60,280 nt of DNA. Source: an uncultured Paracoccaceae bacterium (lineage in GTDB: Bacteria > Pseudomonadota > Alphaproteobacteria > Rhodobacterales > Rhodobacteraceae). The first letter of the stretch is position 1. Each line of letters starts with the position of its first letter. The notes under the pieces were generated by a model, which saw only the letters and a program-made list of their open reading frames with translations, was not told where the DNA came from and made no database searches. A program made the translations under genes and the position numbers. Shown here piece after piece: positions 34,302-43,278 of this stretch. The stretch is taken from contig CANMFL010000007.1 of the NCBI GenBank assembly GCA_947497185.1, forward strand, positions 1 through 60,280. Reading direction: 5' to 3'.

Positions 34302-35381
34302 ATGACACTTGATACATTAAACGAGGCACGCCCATCGGTTGCTTTGGTCTTGGAAGAACAGAACGTCCTGGCCATTCGCGACATCGACATGCCCACGAAA
34401 CCTAAGGCAGGTGAAGTGAAAATCGCTGTCGACACAGTTGGTGTCTGCGGATCAGACGTGCATTACTACACGCACGGACGGATCGGCCCGTTTGTCGTGA
34501 ATGATCCAATGGTTTTGGGCCATGAGGCGGCAGGCACAATCACCGAAGTCGGCGAAGGCGTCACTGGCTTAAAAGTTGGCGACCGTGTTTGCATGGAACC
34601 GGGTATCCCCGACATGTCGTCACGCGCGTCGAAACTGGGCATGTATAACGTCGATCCTGCCGTCGCGTTTTGGGCCACCCCACCAATCCACGGATGCTTG
34701 ACGCCAAATGTCATTCACCCTGCCGCGTTCACCTACAAACTGCCCGATAACGTCACATTTGCAGAAGGCGCAATGGTTGAACCTTTCGCCGTCGGCATGC
34801 AATCAGCGACCAAAGCCAAAATCCAACCGGGCGATATTGCCTTGGTGTTGGGTGCAGGTCCGATTGGCGTGATGACTGCCCTCGCCGCCTTGGCGGGTGG
34901 CTGCGCCGAAGTCTTCGTGTCCGATATTGTCGCTGAAAAGCTGACCGTCGCCGCGCAATACGACGGGATCACGACGATTGACGTGTCCAAGGTATCAGCC
35001 GTCGACGTCATCAATGCAAAAACGGACAGTTGGGGCGCGGATATCGTGTTTGAATGCACAGGCGCACCTGCCGTTTTCAAAACTATCACCGACGCCGTGC
35101 GCCCCGGTGGCTGCATCGTGTTTGTCGGGATGCCGGTCGATCCGGTGCCGCTGGATTTGGTGTCGATGCAGGCCAAAGAAATCCGCATGGAAACCGTTTT
35201 CCGCTACGCAAACATCTATGACCGCGCGATCAATCTGATCGCATCTGGCAAAGTTGACCTAAAGCCGCTCGTATCGGCAACCTTCGATTTTGCAGACAGC
35301 ATAGTGGCGTTCGACAGGGCCGTTGAAGCACGCCCGACAGACGTCAAAATACAAATCAAACTTCCCGGAACCACAGTATGA
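34302..35381 (+). CDS. Zinc-dependent xylitol-type dehydrogenase
   Basis: This 359-residue medium-chain dehydrogenase most likely oxidises xylitol (or a related polyol) to D-xylulose with NAD. Catalytic zinc ligands are C49 (V-C-G-S-D), H74-E75 (G-H-E-A-A) and E160. The NAD fold has G-A-G-P-I-G at 184-189. The four-Cys structural zinc loop of classical members is missing; the region instead reads C-M-E-P-G-I-P and M-Y-N-V-D-P, as in bacterial xylitol dehydrogenases. It sits between the permease and ATPase genes and upstream of xylulokinase, which supports the xylitol-to-xylulose assignment. Confidence 0.85.
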   Translation: MTLDTLNEARPSVALVLEEQNVLAIRDIDMPTKPKAGEVKIAVDTVGVCGSDVHYYTHGRIGPFVVNDPMVLGHEAAGTITEVGEGVTGLKVGDRVCMEPGIPDMSSRASKLGMYNVDPAVAFWATPPIHGCLTPNVIHPAAFTYKLPDNVTFAEGAMVEPFAVGMQSATKAKIQPGDIALVLGAGPIGVMTALAALAGGCAEVFVSDIVAEKLTVAAQYDGITTIDVSKVSAVDVINAKTDSWGADIVFECTGAPAVFKTITDAVRPGGCIVFVGMPVDPVPLDLVSMQAKEIRMETVFRYANIYDRAINLIASGKVDLKPLVSATFDFADSIVAFDRAVEARPTDVKIQIKLPGTTV

Positions 35382-36454
35382 GCAACATCACATGTAAAAA
35401 GTTGACCAAAAAATATGGCGATTTGCAGGTCGTTCATGGTTTTGATCTCGACGTAAAAGACGAAGAATTCATCGTTTTTCTCGGCCCCTCGGGTTGCGGT
35501 AAATCGACGATCCTGCGGATGATGGCGGGTCTCGAAGACGTCACAACGGGAACGCTGGAAATCGGTGGTCGCGACGTGACAACCGCAGAACCGGGCGAGC
35601 GTGGCGTCGCGATGGTTTTCCAGAACTACGCGTTATATCCGCACATGACAGTCCGTAAAAACATCGCATTTGGTCTGCGCAGATCAGGACTGTCCGCCGA
35701 GGAAATCGAAACCAAGGTCAATGATGTCGTTAAGATGCTGGCCCTTGCCCCGTATCTTGACCGCAAGCCGTCGCAAATGTCCGGTGGTCAGCAACAGCGC
35801 GTCGCAATTGCCCGCGCGATTGTCAAAACACCCGAAGTGTTCCTGTTTGATGAACCGCTTTCCAACCTCGACGCCAAGCTGCGCCAACAACTGCGGGTTG
35901 AAATCGCCAAGCTGCACAAACAGCTCAAAACGACGACTGTTTTCGTGACGCACGACCAGCTTGAGGCGATGACGCTTGCTGATCGCATCGTGTTGATGAA
36001 TGGCGGCAACGCCGAACAGATCGGCACACCGCAGGAAATTTACACAAAACCGCGGACGTTGTTCGTCGCCGATTTCATCGGATCCCCGTCCATGAACTTC
36101 CTCCCTGGTAAAATCGACGGGGTGTCAGCGGATACTTCTGTCGGAAAATTCAACCTAGGCGCAGCCAGTTTCGCGGCGCCAACGTCAGGCAGCGCAACGC
36201 TCGGCATTCGTCCGCAAAACATCAGCCTCGTGCAACAAAATGACACTGACATTGCTCTGAAAGGCACCGTCGTATTCACTGAATATTTGGGCAACGAAGT
36301 CATGATGATCGTCGATTGTAACGGGACCGAAGTCAGCATCGTGGTTAATGCCAATGACATTTTGGACGAAGGCACAGACGTCACGCTGTTTTTGGCACAA
36401 GACGCCTTGCACATCTTCGACACGGACAGCGGGTTGCGCTTGAATAACGATTAA
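35378..36454 (+). CDS. ABC sugar ATPase, MalK/UgpC class
   Basis: This 358-residue ATPase has Walker [10 protein letters not shown] (about 37-45), signature M-S-G-G-Q-Q-Q-R and Walker B V-F-L-F-D-E-P. A C-terminal TOBE-type domain contains L-G-I-R-P-Q-N. The ATG overlaps the dehydrogenase stop by four bases. It energises the two CUT1 permeases of the operon. Confidence 0.92.
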   Translation: MSNITCKKLTKKYGDLQVVHGFDLDVKDEEFIVFLGPSGCGKSTILRMMAGLEDVTTGTLEIGGRDVTTAEPGERGVAMVFQNYALYPHMTVRKNIAFGLRRSGLSAEEIETKVNDVVKMLALAPYLDRKPSQMSGGQQQRVAIARAIVKTPEVFLFDEPLSNLDAKLRQQLRVEIAKLHKQLKTTTVFVTHDQLEAMTLADRIVLMNGGNAEQIGTPQEIYTKPRTLFVADFIGSPSMNFLPGKIDGVSADTSVGKFNLGAASFAAPTSGSATLGIRPQNISLVQQNDTDIALKGTVVFTEYLGNEVMMIVDCNGTEVSIVVNANDILDEGTDVTLFLAQDALHIFDTDSGLRLNND

Positions 36455-36503
36455 GCATTGGACGCGCATCACGGCCATTGGAATTCAAACGAAAGAGGTT
36501 CAA

Positions 36504-37952
36504 ATGTATCTTGGAATTGACTTGGGAACGTCGAGCGTAAAAATTCTCTTGATTTCCGACACGCAAAACGTGGTCGCGTCCGCATCCAAGCCGCTTTCGG
36601 TTAATCGTCCGCAGCGTGGTTGGTCCGAACAAAATCCGGCAGAATGGCTGGCCGCGACGTCCGATGCGATTGACGAAATTCACGCGTCCCATCCCAAAGA
36701 ACTCGCCGCTGTGCGCGGGATCGGCTTGGCGGGCCATATGCATGGCGCTACGTTGCTCGACACATCCGGCGACGTCCTGCGTCCTTGCATCTTGTGGAAT
36801 GACACGCGCAGCTCTGTCGAGGCCGCAGCGCTCGATGCAGACCCGCAGTTTCGCAAGTTGACCGGAAACATTGTCTTCCCGGGTTTCACAGCACCAAAAA
36901 TAGACTGGGTGCGCAAACATGAACCCGACATATTCAGCAAAATCGCGAAAGTCTTACTGCCAAAGGACTACCTACGGTTCTGGCTGACGGGCGAATATTG
37001 TTCCGACATGTCCGATGCGTCAGGCACCAGCTGGTTAGATGTTGGAAAACGGAAATGGTCCGCAGAACTACTGGCAAAAACCGAACTATCCCTCGACCAA
37101 ATGCCACGTCTCGTCGAAGGCAGCGACGTTTCTGGGACGTTAAAAAACGAGCTCTGCCAGCGCTGGGGCATGTCGCATGTCGTCGTTGCGGGTGGCGCAG
37201 GTGACAATGCGGCGGCGGCCATCGGGTTGGGTGCTATTAACCAAGGCACATCGTTTGTGTCGCTGGGCACGTCTGGTGTTCTCTTTGCACCGAATGATGA
37301 ATTCCGTCCGCGCCCCGAATCCGCTGTTCATGCGTTTTGTCATGCGGTGCCAGATACTTGGCATCAGATGGGCGTTTTCTTATCGGCAACAGATTCGCTG
37401 AACTGGTGGTCGTCAGTCTGCGGCGAAACCCCGCAAAAATTGACGGCAGAGCTGGGTGATCGCCTCAAACCAGCCGCCGATTTAACCTTTTTGCCGTATC
37501 TTGCGGGCGAACGGACACCGCATAACGACGCTAAGGTACGTGGCGCGTTTATCGGGTTGGACCATTCCCACGACAGAACGCACATGACCCAAGCCGTGCT
37601 GGAAGGCGTCGCATTTGCGTTGCGCGACAGCCTAGAAGCGCTGGCCGACACGGGCACATCTGTTGACCACGTGTTGGCGACGGGCGGTGGGACGGGATCG
37701 AAATACTGGCTCAACGCAATCGCAACGGCTTTGCAGCTGCCGGTCTATCTGCCAGACGGCAGCGATCTGGGCGCAGCATTTGGCGCAGCACGCTTAGGGT
37801 TACTCGCGGCAGAACCATTAACCCCGCAAGAGGTCTGTGAACCTCCGCGCATTTCAGAAACTTTCGAGCCGAACCATGATTTTCAGGGTGGGTTTGATGC
37901 CGCCTATCAACGCTACCGTGCGTTGTATCCGGCAGTTGCCAACTACAAATAA
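36504..37952 (+). CDS. xylB: Xylulokinase
   Basis: This 482-residue FGGY kinase converts D-xylulose to D-xylulose 5-phosphate, which enters the pentose phosphate pathway. Motifs include I-D-L-G-T-S-S-V-K (phosphate 1, residues 5-13), G-L-A-G-H-M-H-G, G-G-A-G-D-N-A-A and G-G-G-T-G-S-K. Length is normal. GAGG precedes the ATG. It completes the route polyol to xylulose to xylulose 5-phosphate. Other FGGY kinases are similar, but the neighbouring dehydrogenase supports this call. Confidence 0.88.
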   Translation: MYLGIDLGTSSVKILLISDTQNVVASASKPLSVNRPQRGWSEQNPAEWLAATSDAIDEIHASHPKELAAVRGIGLAGHMHGATLLDTSGDVLRPCILWNDTRSSVEAAALDADPQFRKLTGNIVFPGFTAPKIDWVRKHEPDIFSKIAKVLLPKDYLRFWLTGEYCSDMSDASGTSWLDVGKRKWSAELLAKTELSLDQMPRLVEGSDVSGTLKNELCQRWGMSHVVVAGGAGDNAAAAIGLGAINQGTSFVSLGTSGVLFAPNDEFRPRPESAVHAFCHAVPDTWHQMGVFLSATDSLNWWSSVCGETPQKLTAELGDRLKPAADLTFLPYLAGERTPHNDAKVRGAFIGLDHSHDRTHMTQAVLEGVAFALRDSLEALADTGTSVDHVLATGGGTGSKYWLNAIATALQLPVYLPDGSDLGAAFGAARLGLLAAEPLTPQEVCEPPRISETFEPNHDFQGGFDAAYQRYRALYPAVANYK

Positions 37953-37972
37953 GCAGCTGACCAACGAGATTA

Positions 37973-37997
37973 TCGGCGGCTTTCACCAAGCCGCCGA
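37973..37997. terminator. Bidirectional hairpin terminator
   Basis: TCGGCGGCTT (37973-37982) and AAGCCGCCGA (37988-37997) form a perfect 10-bp stem with a five-base loop in the 54-base gap between the convergent xylulokinase and universal stress protein genes. The stem's own A/T pairs and flanking AT-rich bases support termination in both directions. Confidence 0.75.
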
Positions 37998-38006
37998 AAT
38001 CAATAC

Positions 38007-38432
38007 TTAAACGCGCACGACCATCACGGACGCCTTCGCAAAGCGCACAACACGCGATGCGTTCGGCCCGACGATCCGGCTGGCGAGGTCAGGTTTATGC
38101 GCGCCCACAATGATCAGATCGACGCCAATATTCTCGGCGGTCTCAAGGATCTGCTCGTAGGTGTTGCCCACCTTCACGATATGCTTAACGCGCACACCTT
38201 CCGGCAACGCCTCGCTCGTTAATGTGTGCAGCGCATCCATCGCGGTTTTTGTCGCCAGTTTCAGCGTGCCTTCCTTAAAGAACGACCCGACCCACGAAGA
38301 CCCGTAATCCGGCACGACCGTCACAATGCTTAACTTCGCACTGTACAGCCCTGTCAATTTGCAGGCTTCGACCAGAATTTTCTTGGCGTCTTTTTCATCC
38401 GACAAATCGACGGCGCATAAAACATGGTCCAT
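38007..38432 (-). CDS. Universal stress protein linked to TRAP transporter
   Basis: This 141-residue UspA-fold protein starts M-D-H-V-L-C-A-V-D-L-S-D-E. The C-terminal nucleotide motif is V-G-A-H-K-P-D, with V-G-P-N-A-S where ATP-binding members have Gly-Ser, so ATP binding is uncertain. The ATG overlaps the TRAP permease stop by one base. In Halomonas the comparable TeaD regulates the TeaABC TRAP transporter, so this protein probably modulates the co-transcribed transporter. Confidence 0.88.
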   Translation of the reverse strand: MDHVLCAVDLSDEKDAKKILVEACKLTGLYSAKLSIVTVVPDYGSSWVGSFFKEGTLKLATKTAMDALHTLTSEALPEGVRVKHIVKVGNTYEQILETAENIGVDLIIVGAHKPDLASRIVGPNASRVVRFAKASVMVVRV

Positions 38433-41062
38433 TAGGCAATCTCCCCCATAGGCTCTGGTTCTTTCCGGCGCATTTGCAGCATGTAAACAAGGCCCAACAG
38501 CAAGAACGCCGGGATGTAGAACAGCTGTTCAGGTAAGCGGTCTGCCTTCACGTCCAATTCGACAACTTCCCAGTCGAAATCAATGCCGAGCTGCTCTGAC
38601 GGTCCACCAAATTGCACAAGATCAACGATGGTTTTGCCTTCCAGTTCGCGGAATTCGATCCCCGCATTCTGGGCAAGGCGCGTGGCCCCATCTGGACCCG
38701 CTTCGCCCAGTGGCAACAGGTAGCGCCCGTCAACCGTGTCGCCCATCAGATCGACACCAACCAAGCGCACGCGCAAGGATTCGTCGTCGCCTGCGGCTTC
38801 GGCCATCGCCATCAGATCACTGCCCGGACGAATTTCATATTCAGGCGCGATCCGGTTCAAGAAGAACGCAGGCTGGAACAATGTGAACGCAACCAACAGC
38901 AACGCCGCACTTTCCCAAAGCTTTGATTTGACCATGAAATAATTCATCGTCCCCGCCGCAAAGAGCAGCATCGCAATCATCGCGATCAGGAACACAAAGA
39001 CCGCTTCATACGGCCCCACATCAATCAACAACAGATCGGTGTTGAAGATAAACAGGAACGGTAACAGCGCTGTGCGGATCGAATAGAAGAACGCTTGGAA
39101 ACCGGTTTTCAGCGGATCGCCTTTGGAAATCGCAGCCGCCGCAAAACTGGCAAGGCCAACGGGTGGCGTCACATCCGCCATGATCCCAAAGTAGAACACG
39201 AACATATGCACCGCGATCAGTGGCACAATCAGTCCGTTTTGCGCACCCAGCTCAACGACAACACCCGCCATCAGCGAGCTGACAACAATGTAGTTCGCAG
39301 TCGTCGGCAAGCCCATGCCCAGCACAATCGAGATCACAGCCACGAAGAACAGCATCGCGAGCAGGTTGCCACCGGATAGGAATTCAACAAATTCCGCCAT
39401 GACTTGGCCAATACCCGTCAACGTCACCGCACCCACGATAATACCCGCAACACCCATCGCAGCAGCAAGCCCGATCATGTTGCGCGCACCGGCGATCATG
39501 CCTTCTGCGATTTCGGCAATGCCGTGTTTGATCTGCGCACCGATGTCATTCTGACCCCGGAAGAACGCCTTCAGCGGGTTTTGTGTCGCCAAGATCACCA
39601 GCATGAAAATACTGGACCAGAACGCCGAATACCCCGGTGATTTGCGTTCGATCATCAACAGATACATCAGCAGGAAAATCGGCATCAGATAGTGCAAACC
39701 GGTTTTCAGGATCTCTTTGACAGGTGGCAGGTTTTGCATGGATTCCACGCTCACTGGCAGGTCATCGCCTTTGGCCGCAAAGGCCACTGCGGCGACATAC
39801 GCTACCGCGATAATCGCTAAGATCACCCAGATCGACGCGTTTCCAAAGGCCGAATTCAGCAGTCCAACCACATAGCTGGCCCCAACCAAAGTACCGCCTG
39901 CGATCACGATAGAGAACGCGATAATAAAGATCGCGCCGAGTATGAATTTGACAGGGTGCATGCGGCTTGTGCCAGTCATGCCCATTTTCAACGCTTCGAG
40001 GTGAACGATATACACCAACGCAATGTAGGAAATCGCGGCGGGCACAATCGCTGTACGCACCACTTCGACGTAGGATACGCCAACATATTCGGTCATCAGG
40101 AACGCAACCGCGCCCATCACAGGCGGGGTCAGCACGCCGTTAATCGACGACGAAACCTCAATGGCACCCGCTTTGGTGGATGGAAAACCAACCCGTTTCA
40201 TTAACGGAATGGTGAACGTGCCAGTGGTTACAACGTTCGCAATCGACGAGCCGGAAATCAGACCGGTCGCCGCAGACGCGATCACAGCCGCTTTTGCAGG
40301 GCCGCCACGCAAATGGCCAAGACCTGCAAACGCGAGTTTTAAGAAGTAGTTACCAGCGCCCGCTTGGTTCAGCAGCGATCCGAACAACACAAACAAGAAC
40401 ACAAAAGACGACGACACACCGATCGCGACGCCAAAGACGCCTTCAGTTGTCAGCCACATATGCGACATGGCTTTGTTGATGCTGGCACCTTGCCAACGGA
40501 TCATTTCGGGCAAGCCAGACCAGCTACCGAAGAACACGTAAGATAGGAAAAACAGGGCAACGCCCATCAACGGCAGGCCCAAAGACCGACGCGCGGCCTC
40601 TAGCAGCAGGATGATACCGACGACGGCGACGATCACGTCTGTCGTGTTCGGCGCACCCGTGCGGGCCGCGATACCGGAATAAGCGAACCAGATATAAGCA
40701 GAGGTCAGCGCCGCGACGATCCCAAGCACCCAGTCTTGGATGGGGACATGATGGCGGGGCGACGTTTTAAAAGTGGGAAACGCAATGAACGCAAGGAACA
40801 TCGCAAAGGCAAGGTGAATGGCGCGGGTCTGCGTGTCGTTCAGAATGACCAGCTTGAACAGGTCGCCAAAGACACTGTTGTTCCACAGCAGCACAACCTC
40901 AAAGCGGAGAGGCGACGCGATCCAAAGTTGGAATATCGCCCAAGCCAGCGGCACCGCCAGCAGCAACCAGCGCGAGAACGCACCTTTCGGCGCACGGCCC
41001 CCTGTGTCGCTATCGGCGATAATATCGTCGACATCAATTTCATTGGCTGCATTTTGTGACAT
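38432..41062 (-). CDS. Fused TRAP transporter permease (4TM/12TM)
   Basis: This 876-residue membrane protein joins the small DctQ-like and large DctM-like subunits in one chain, as is typical of TAXI-type TRAP systems. Many hydrophobic spans are visible. Conserved segments include G-S-S-I-A-N-V-V-T-T-G-T-F, E-V-S-S-S-I-N-G-V-L-T-P-P-V-M-G and G-M-G-L-P-T-T-A-N-Y. A C-terminal soluble stretch (about 720-840) separates the last spans. It works with the TAXI binding protein encoded upstream. Transport should be driven by sodium or proton gradient. The substrate is unknown. Confidence 0.92.
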   Translation of the reverse strand: MSQNAANEIDVDDIIADSDTGGRAPKGAFSRWLLLAVPLAWAIFQLWIASPLRFEVVLLWNNSVFGDLFKLVILNDTQTRAIHLAFAMFLAFIAFPTFKTSPRHHVPIQDWVLGIVAALTSAYIWFAYSGIAARTGAPNTTDVIVAVVGIILLLEAARRSLGLPLMGVALFFLSYVFFGSWSGLPEMIRWQGASINKAMSHMWLTTEGVFGVAIGVSSSFVFLFVLFGSLLNQAGAGNYFLKLAFAGLGHLRGGPAKAAVIASAATGLISGSSIANVVTTGTFTIPLMKRVGFPSTKAGAIEVSSSINGVLTPPVMGAVAFLMTEYVGVSYVEVVRTAIVPAAISYIALVYIVHLEALKMGMTGTSRMHPVKFILGAIFIIAFSIVIAGGTLVGASYVVGLLNSAFGNASIWVILAIIAVAYVAAVAFAAKGDDLPVSVESMQNLPPVKEILKTGLHYLMPIFLLMYLLMIERKSPGYSAFWSSIFMLVILATQNPLKAFFRGQNDIGAQIKHGIAEIAEGMIAGARNMIGLAAAMGVAGIIVGAVTLTGIGQVMAEFVEFLSGGNLLAMLFFVAVISIVLGMGLPTTANYIVVSSLMAGVVVELGAQNGLIVPLIAVHMFVFYFGIMADVTPPVGLASFAAAAISKGDPLKTGFQAFFYSIRTALLPFLFIFNTDLLLIDVGPYEAVFVFLIAMIAMLLFAAGTMNYFMVKSKLWESAALLLVAFTLFQPAFFLNRIAPEYEIRPGSDLMAMAEAAGDDESLRVRLVGVDLMGDTVDGRYLLPLGEAGPDGATRLAQNAGIEFRELEGKTIVDLVQFGGPSEQLGIDFDWEVVELDVKADRLPEQLFYIPAFLLLGLVYMLQMRRKEPEPMGEIA

Positions 41063-41116
41063 GCTGTCTTTCCCCTGCCATCAGACATCGTTTCTTAACG
41101 TCTGGATACGTCAGAT

Positions 41117-41143
41117 GCCGCCCCTGCCAATGACGGGGGCGGC
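41117..41143 (-). other. Intercistronic hairpin after the TAXI gene
   Basis: GCCGCCCC (41117-41124) and GGGGCGGC (41136-41143) form a perfect 8-bp GC stem between the TAXI binding protein stop and the TRAP permease start. No U-run follows on the minus strand, so partial attenuation or message protection is more likely than full termination. Confidence 0.6.
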
Positions 41144-41171
41144 AAATTTGATCTAACTGATACGGATTAGA

Positions 41172-42146
41172 TTATTCCATCCAACCTTGCTCACGGTAGT
41201 ACTGGACCGCACCAGGGTGCAGCTCAGCAGGCAAACCGTTTGCAATCATGTCAGCAGTTTCAAGACGGGCGAAGGCAGGGTGCAAACGCTTGAAGTCTTC
41301 AAAGTTGTCGAACACGCCGGACACAACCGCATAAACAACTTCGTCAGGTGTGTCTGCTGTTGTGATGATTGTGGCCAATGGACCCCAGCTTACGATGTCG
41401 TCATCGTTGCCTGGATACATGCCGCCTGGGATTGTCGCCGCAGCATATGCTGGGTTTTCAGACAAAAGCGTATCGATTTCTGGGCCTTGCAGCGTCAGAA
41501 TGTTCACATCACAAGTGGATGTTGCTTCTTGTGAAGACCCGTTTGGCAGACCAGCGGCCCAGATTGTCGCGTCGATATTGCCGTCACACAATGCAGCGGA
41601 CTGCTCGGATGATTTCAACTCGGCAGCAACTGCGAATTCTGTTGTTTCAATGCCGTAGTACTGCAGCAGTGTTTCAGCCAGAACGCGTGTACCGGAACCT
41701 GGGTTCGCGATGTTCACTTTCTTGCCGCGCAGGTCTTCAACGGATTCGATACCCGCATCAGCACGCACCATCAGGTGCATTGGCTCTGGGTGGATCGAGA
41801 ACAAAGACCGCAGGTCTTCATACGCGCCGTCTTCTTCGAATGCGCCAGTACCCGCAAGGCCAGCAGCCTGAACGTCGGACTGAACAACACCGAAATCAAG
41901 CTCGCCTTGGCGGATTGTACGTGTGTTATAAACCGAACCACCGGTTGATTCTACGGAGCAACGAATGTTGTGCTCTGCGCGGTTCAGGTTCACGAGGCGG
42001 CAGATAGCGCCACCAGTTGGGTAGTAAACGCCAGTCACGCCGCCAGTACCGATTGTGATAAACGTCTGGTCTTGAGCGGACGCAGCCCCTGCGATCCCGA
42101 ACGCAGCAACGGTCATTGCACCCAAAAAGTTCTGTTTGATAGTCAT
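41172..42146 (-). CDS. TAXI-family TRAP substrate-binding protein
   Basis: This 324-residue periplasmic protein has a signal peptide ending A-S-A-Q-D. The TAXI hallmark follows: T-I-G-T-G-G-V-T-G-V-Y-Y-P-T-G-G near the mature N-terminus, then N-P-G-S-G-T-R. The ATG at 42146 follows a GGAG site. TAXI proteins are predicted to bind dicarboxylates, glutamate or similar compounds; the ligand here is open. It is the first gene of the TRAP operon. The RpiR regulator gene is 122 bases upstream on the same strand. Confidence 0.9.
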   Translation of the reverse strand: MTIKQNFLGAMTVAAFGIAGAASAQDQTFITIGTGGVTGVYYPTGGAICRLVNLNRAEHNIRCSVESTGGSVYNTRTIRQGELDFGVVQSDVQAAGLAGTGAFEEDGAYEDLRSLFSIHPEPMHLMVRADAGIESVEDLRGKKVNIANPGSGTRVLAETLLQYYGIETTEFAVAAELKSSEQSAALCDGNIDATIWAAGLPNGSSQEATSTCDVNILTLQGPEIDTLLSENPAYAAATIPGGMYPGNDDDIVSWGPLATIITTADTPDEVVYAVVSGVFDNFEDFKRLHPAFARLETADMIANGLPAELHPGAVQYYREQGWME

Positions 42147-42268
42147 ATTGTCGTATCTCCCTGACATTACGCGATATTCACACCAATAAGGTGAACACCA
42201 TTACAACACTTCTTATTGATTTGATCCACCCAGCGTCGTCAATGCCTGACCGGAAGTCACGCTAAAAC

Positions 42269-43156
42269 TTATGTTTTTTTTCGGGTGCCCCAATAGGCGT
42301 CGTGATCGCGCCTCAAATCTTCGTATGCTGTGATCCGGTGCTTGGCTTCTTGGCCGCCCAATTTGACCAATACCGCCAGCAAGCTTTCCATCACCGCCGT
42401 GGCCCCCGCGTAACAGCCGAAATGATGGGTCGAGACAACTGACGCGATCAGGTTCTCGTCCGGTGTGAATTCCGATGAAACCACATCGCTGTCTGACAGG
42501 ATGATAAGCTTTACACCGCGACGTTCCGCGAATTTACAGGCTTCGATTGTTTCGCGTGAATAGGGCGTAAAGGTGATTGCCAGCAGCACATCCCCCTCGC
42601 CCGCATCGTGCAATTCATCAATCGCACTACTCATGTGACGCGGGCTTAATTGCAATGATGGCAAGGCCATACGCCCGACATAGTGGAAATAATACGCCAA
42701 CCCATAGCTGGCCCGCACCGCCGTCAAATATGTCGTTTTCGCACCCAACATCATCTTTGCGACGCGCTCTAATTGGTCCGACGATTGCTGCTCTAACGAC
42801 CGCTCGACCACACCCATTCCGTTCATCGCCGCATCCGCTTGTGCAGGTCCGGTCACGGCACCGTTGCGCAACCCTTCGATCCAATCCGCAGAATCGCCCG
42901 AATGGCTGGTCGCGACCAAGGCGTGACGAAACGGATCGCGCAGCGTCTCGAAACTGTCAAAACCCAAAGTATTTGCCATCCGCACCAACGTATAAGTCGA
43001 CACCCCCGACTTGCGGGCCGTCTCGCGGATCGGGTCGAGTCCAAAGTCCGCAGGGTGGTCCACGATATACTTTGCCACCAGTTTCAGGCGCGGACTAAGC
43101 GCGGGCAAAACCTCCTTAAGCGTTGAAATCGTTTTCGCTTTTAGCGTTGGGTCCAT
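42269..43156 (-). CDS. MurR/RpiR-family transcriptional regulator
   Basis: This 295-residue protein has an N-terminal HTH_6 domain (L-S-P-R-L-K-L-V-A-K-Y-I, then A-R-K-S-G-V-S-T-Y-T-L-V-R) and a C-terminal SIS domain (about 125-255) that normally senses a phosphosugar or related metabolite. It lies between the TAXI-TRAP operon and the divergent dehydrogenase-aminotransferase genes and probably controls one or both. I found no clear operator in the 122-base divergent spacer. Confidence 0.88.
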   Translation of the reverse strand: MDPTLKAKTISTLKEVLPALSPRLKLVAKYIVDHPADFGLDPIRETARKSGVSTYTLVRMANTLGFDSFETLRDPFRHALVATSHSGDSADWIEGLRNGAVTGPAQADAAMNGMGVVERSLEQQSSDQLERVAKMMLGAKTTYLTAVRASYGLAYYFHYVGRMALPSLQLSPRHMSSAIDELHDAGEGDVLLAITFTPYSRETIEACKFAERRGVKLIILSDSDVVSSEFTPDENLIASVVSTHHFGCYAGATAVMESLLAVLVKLGGQEAKHRITAYEDLRRDHDAYWGTRKKT

Positions 43157-43278
43157 CTCGAATCGCCTTGATCTGATGTCGCTCTTTTCATAACATTAGT
43201 TATTTTTAACGACGATTGACAGATTTTGTAATTCAAACAAAGTAAACGCGACTTTCAATCAGCAACATCGAGCCCCCA

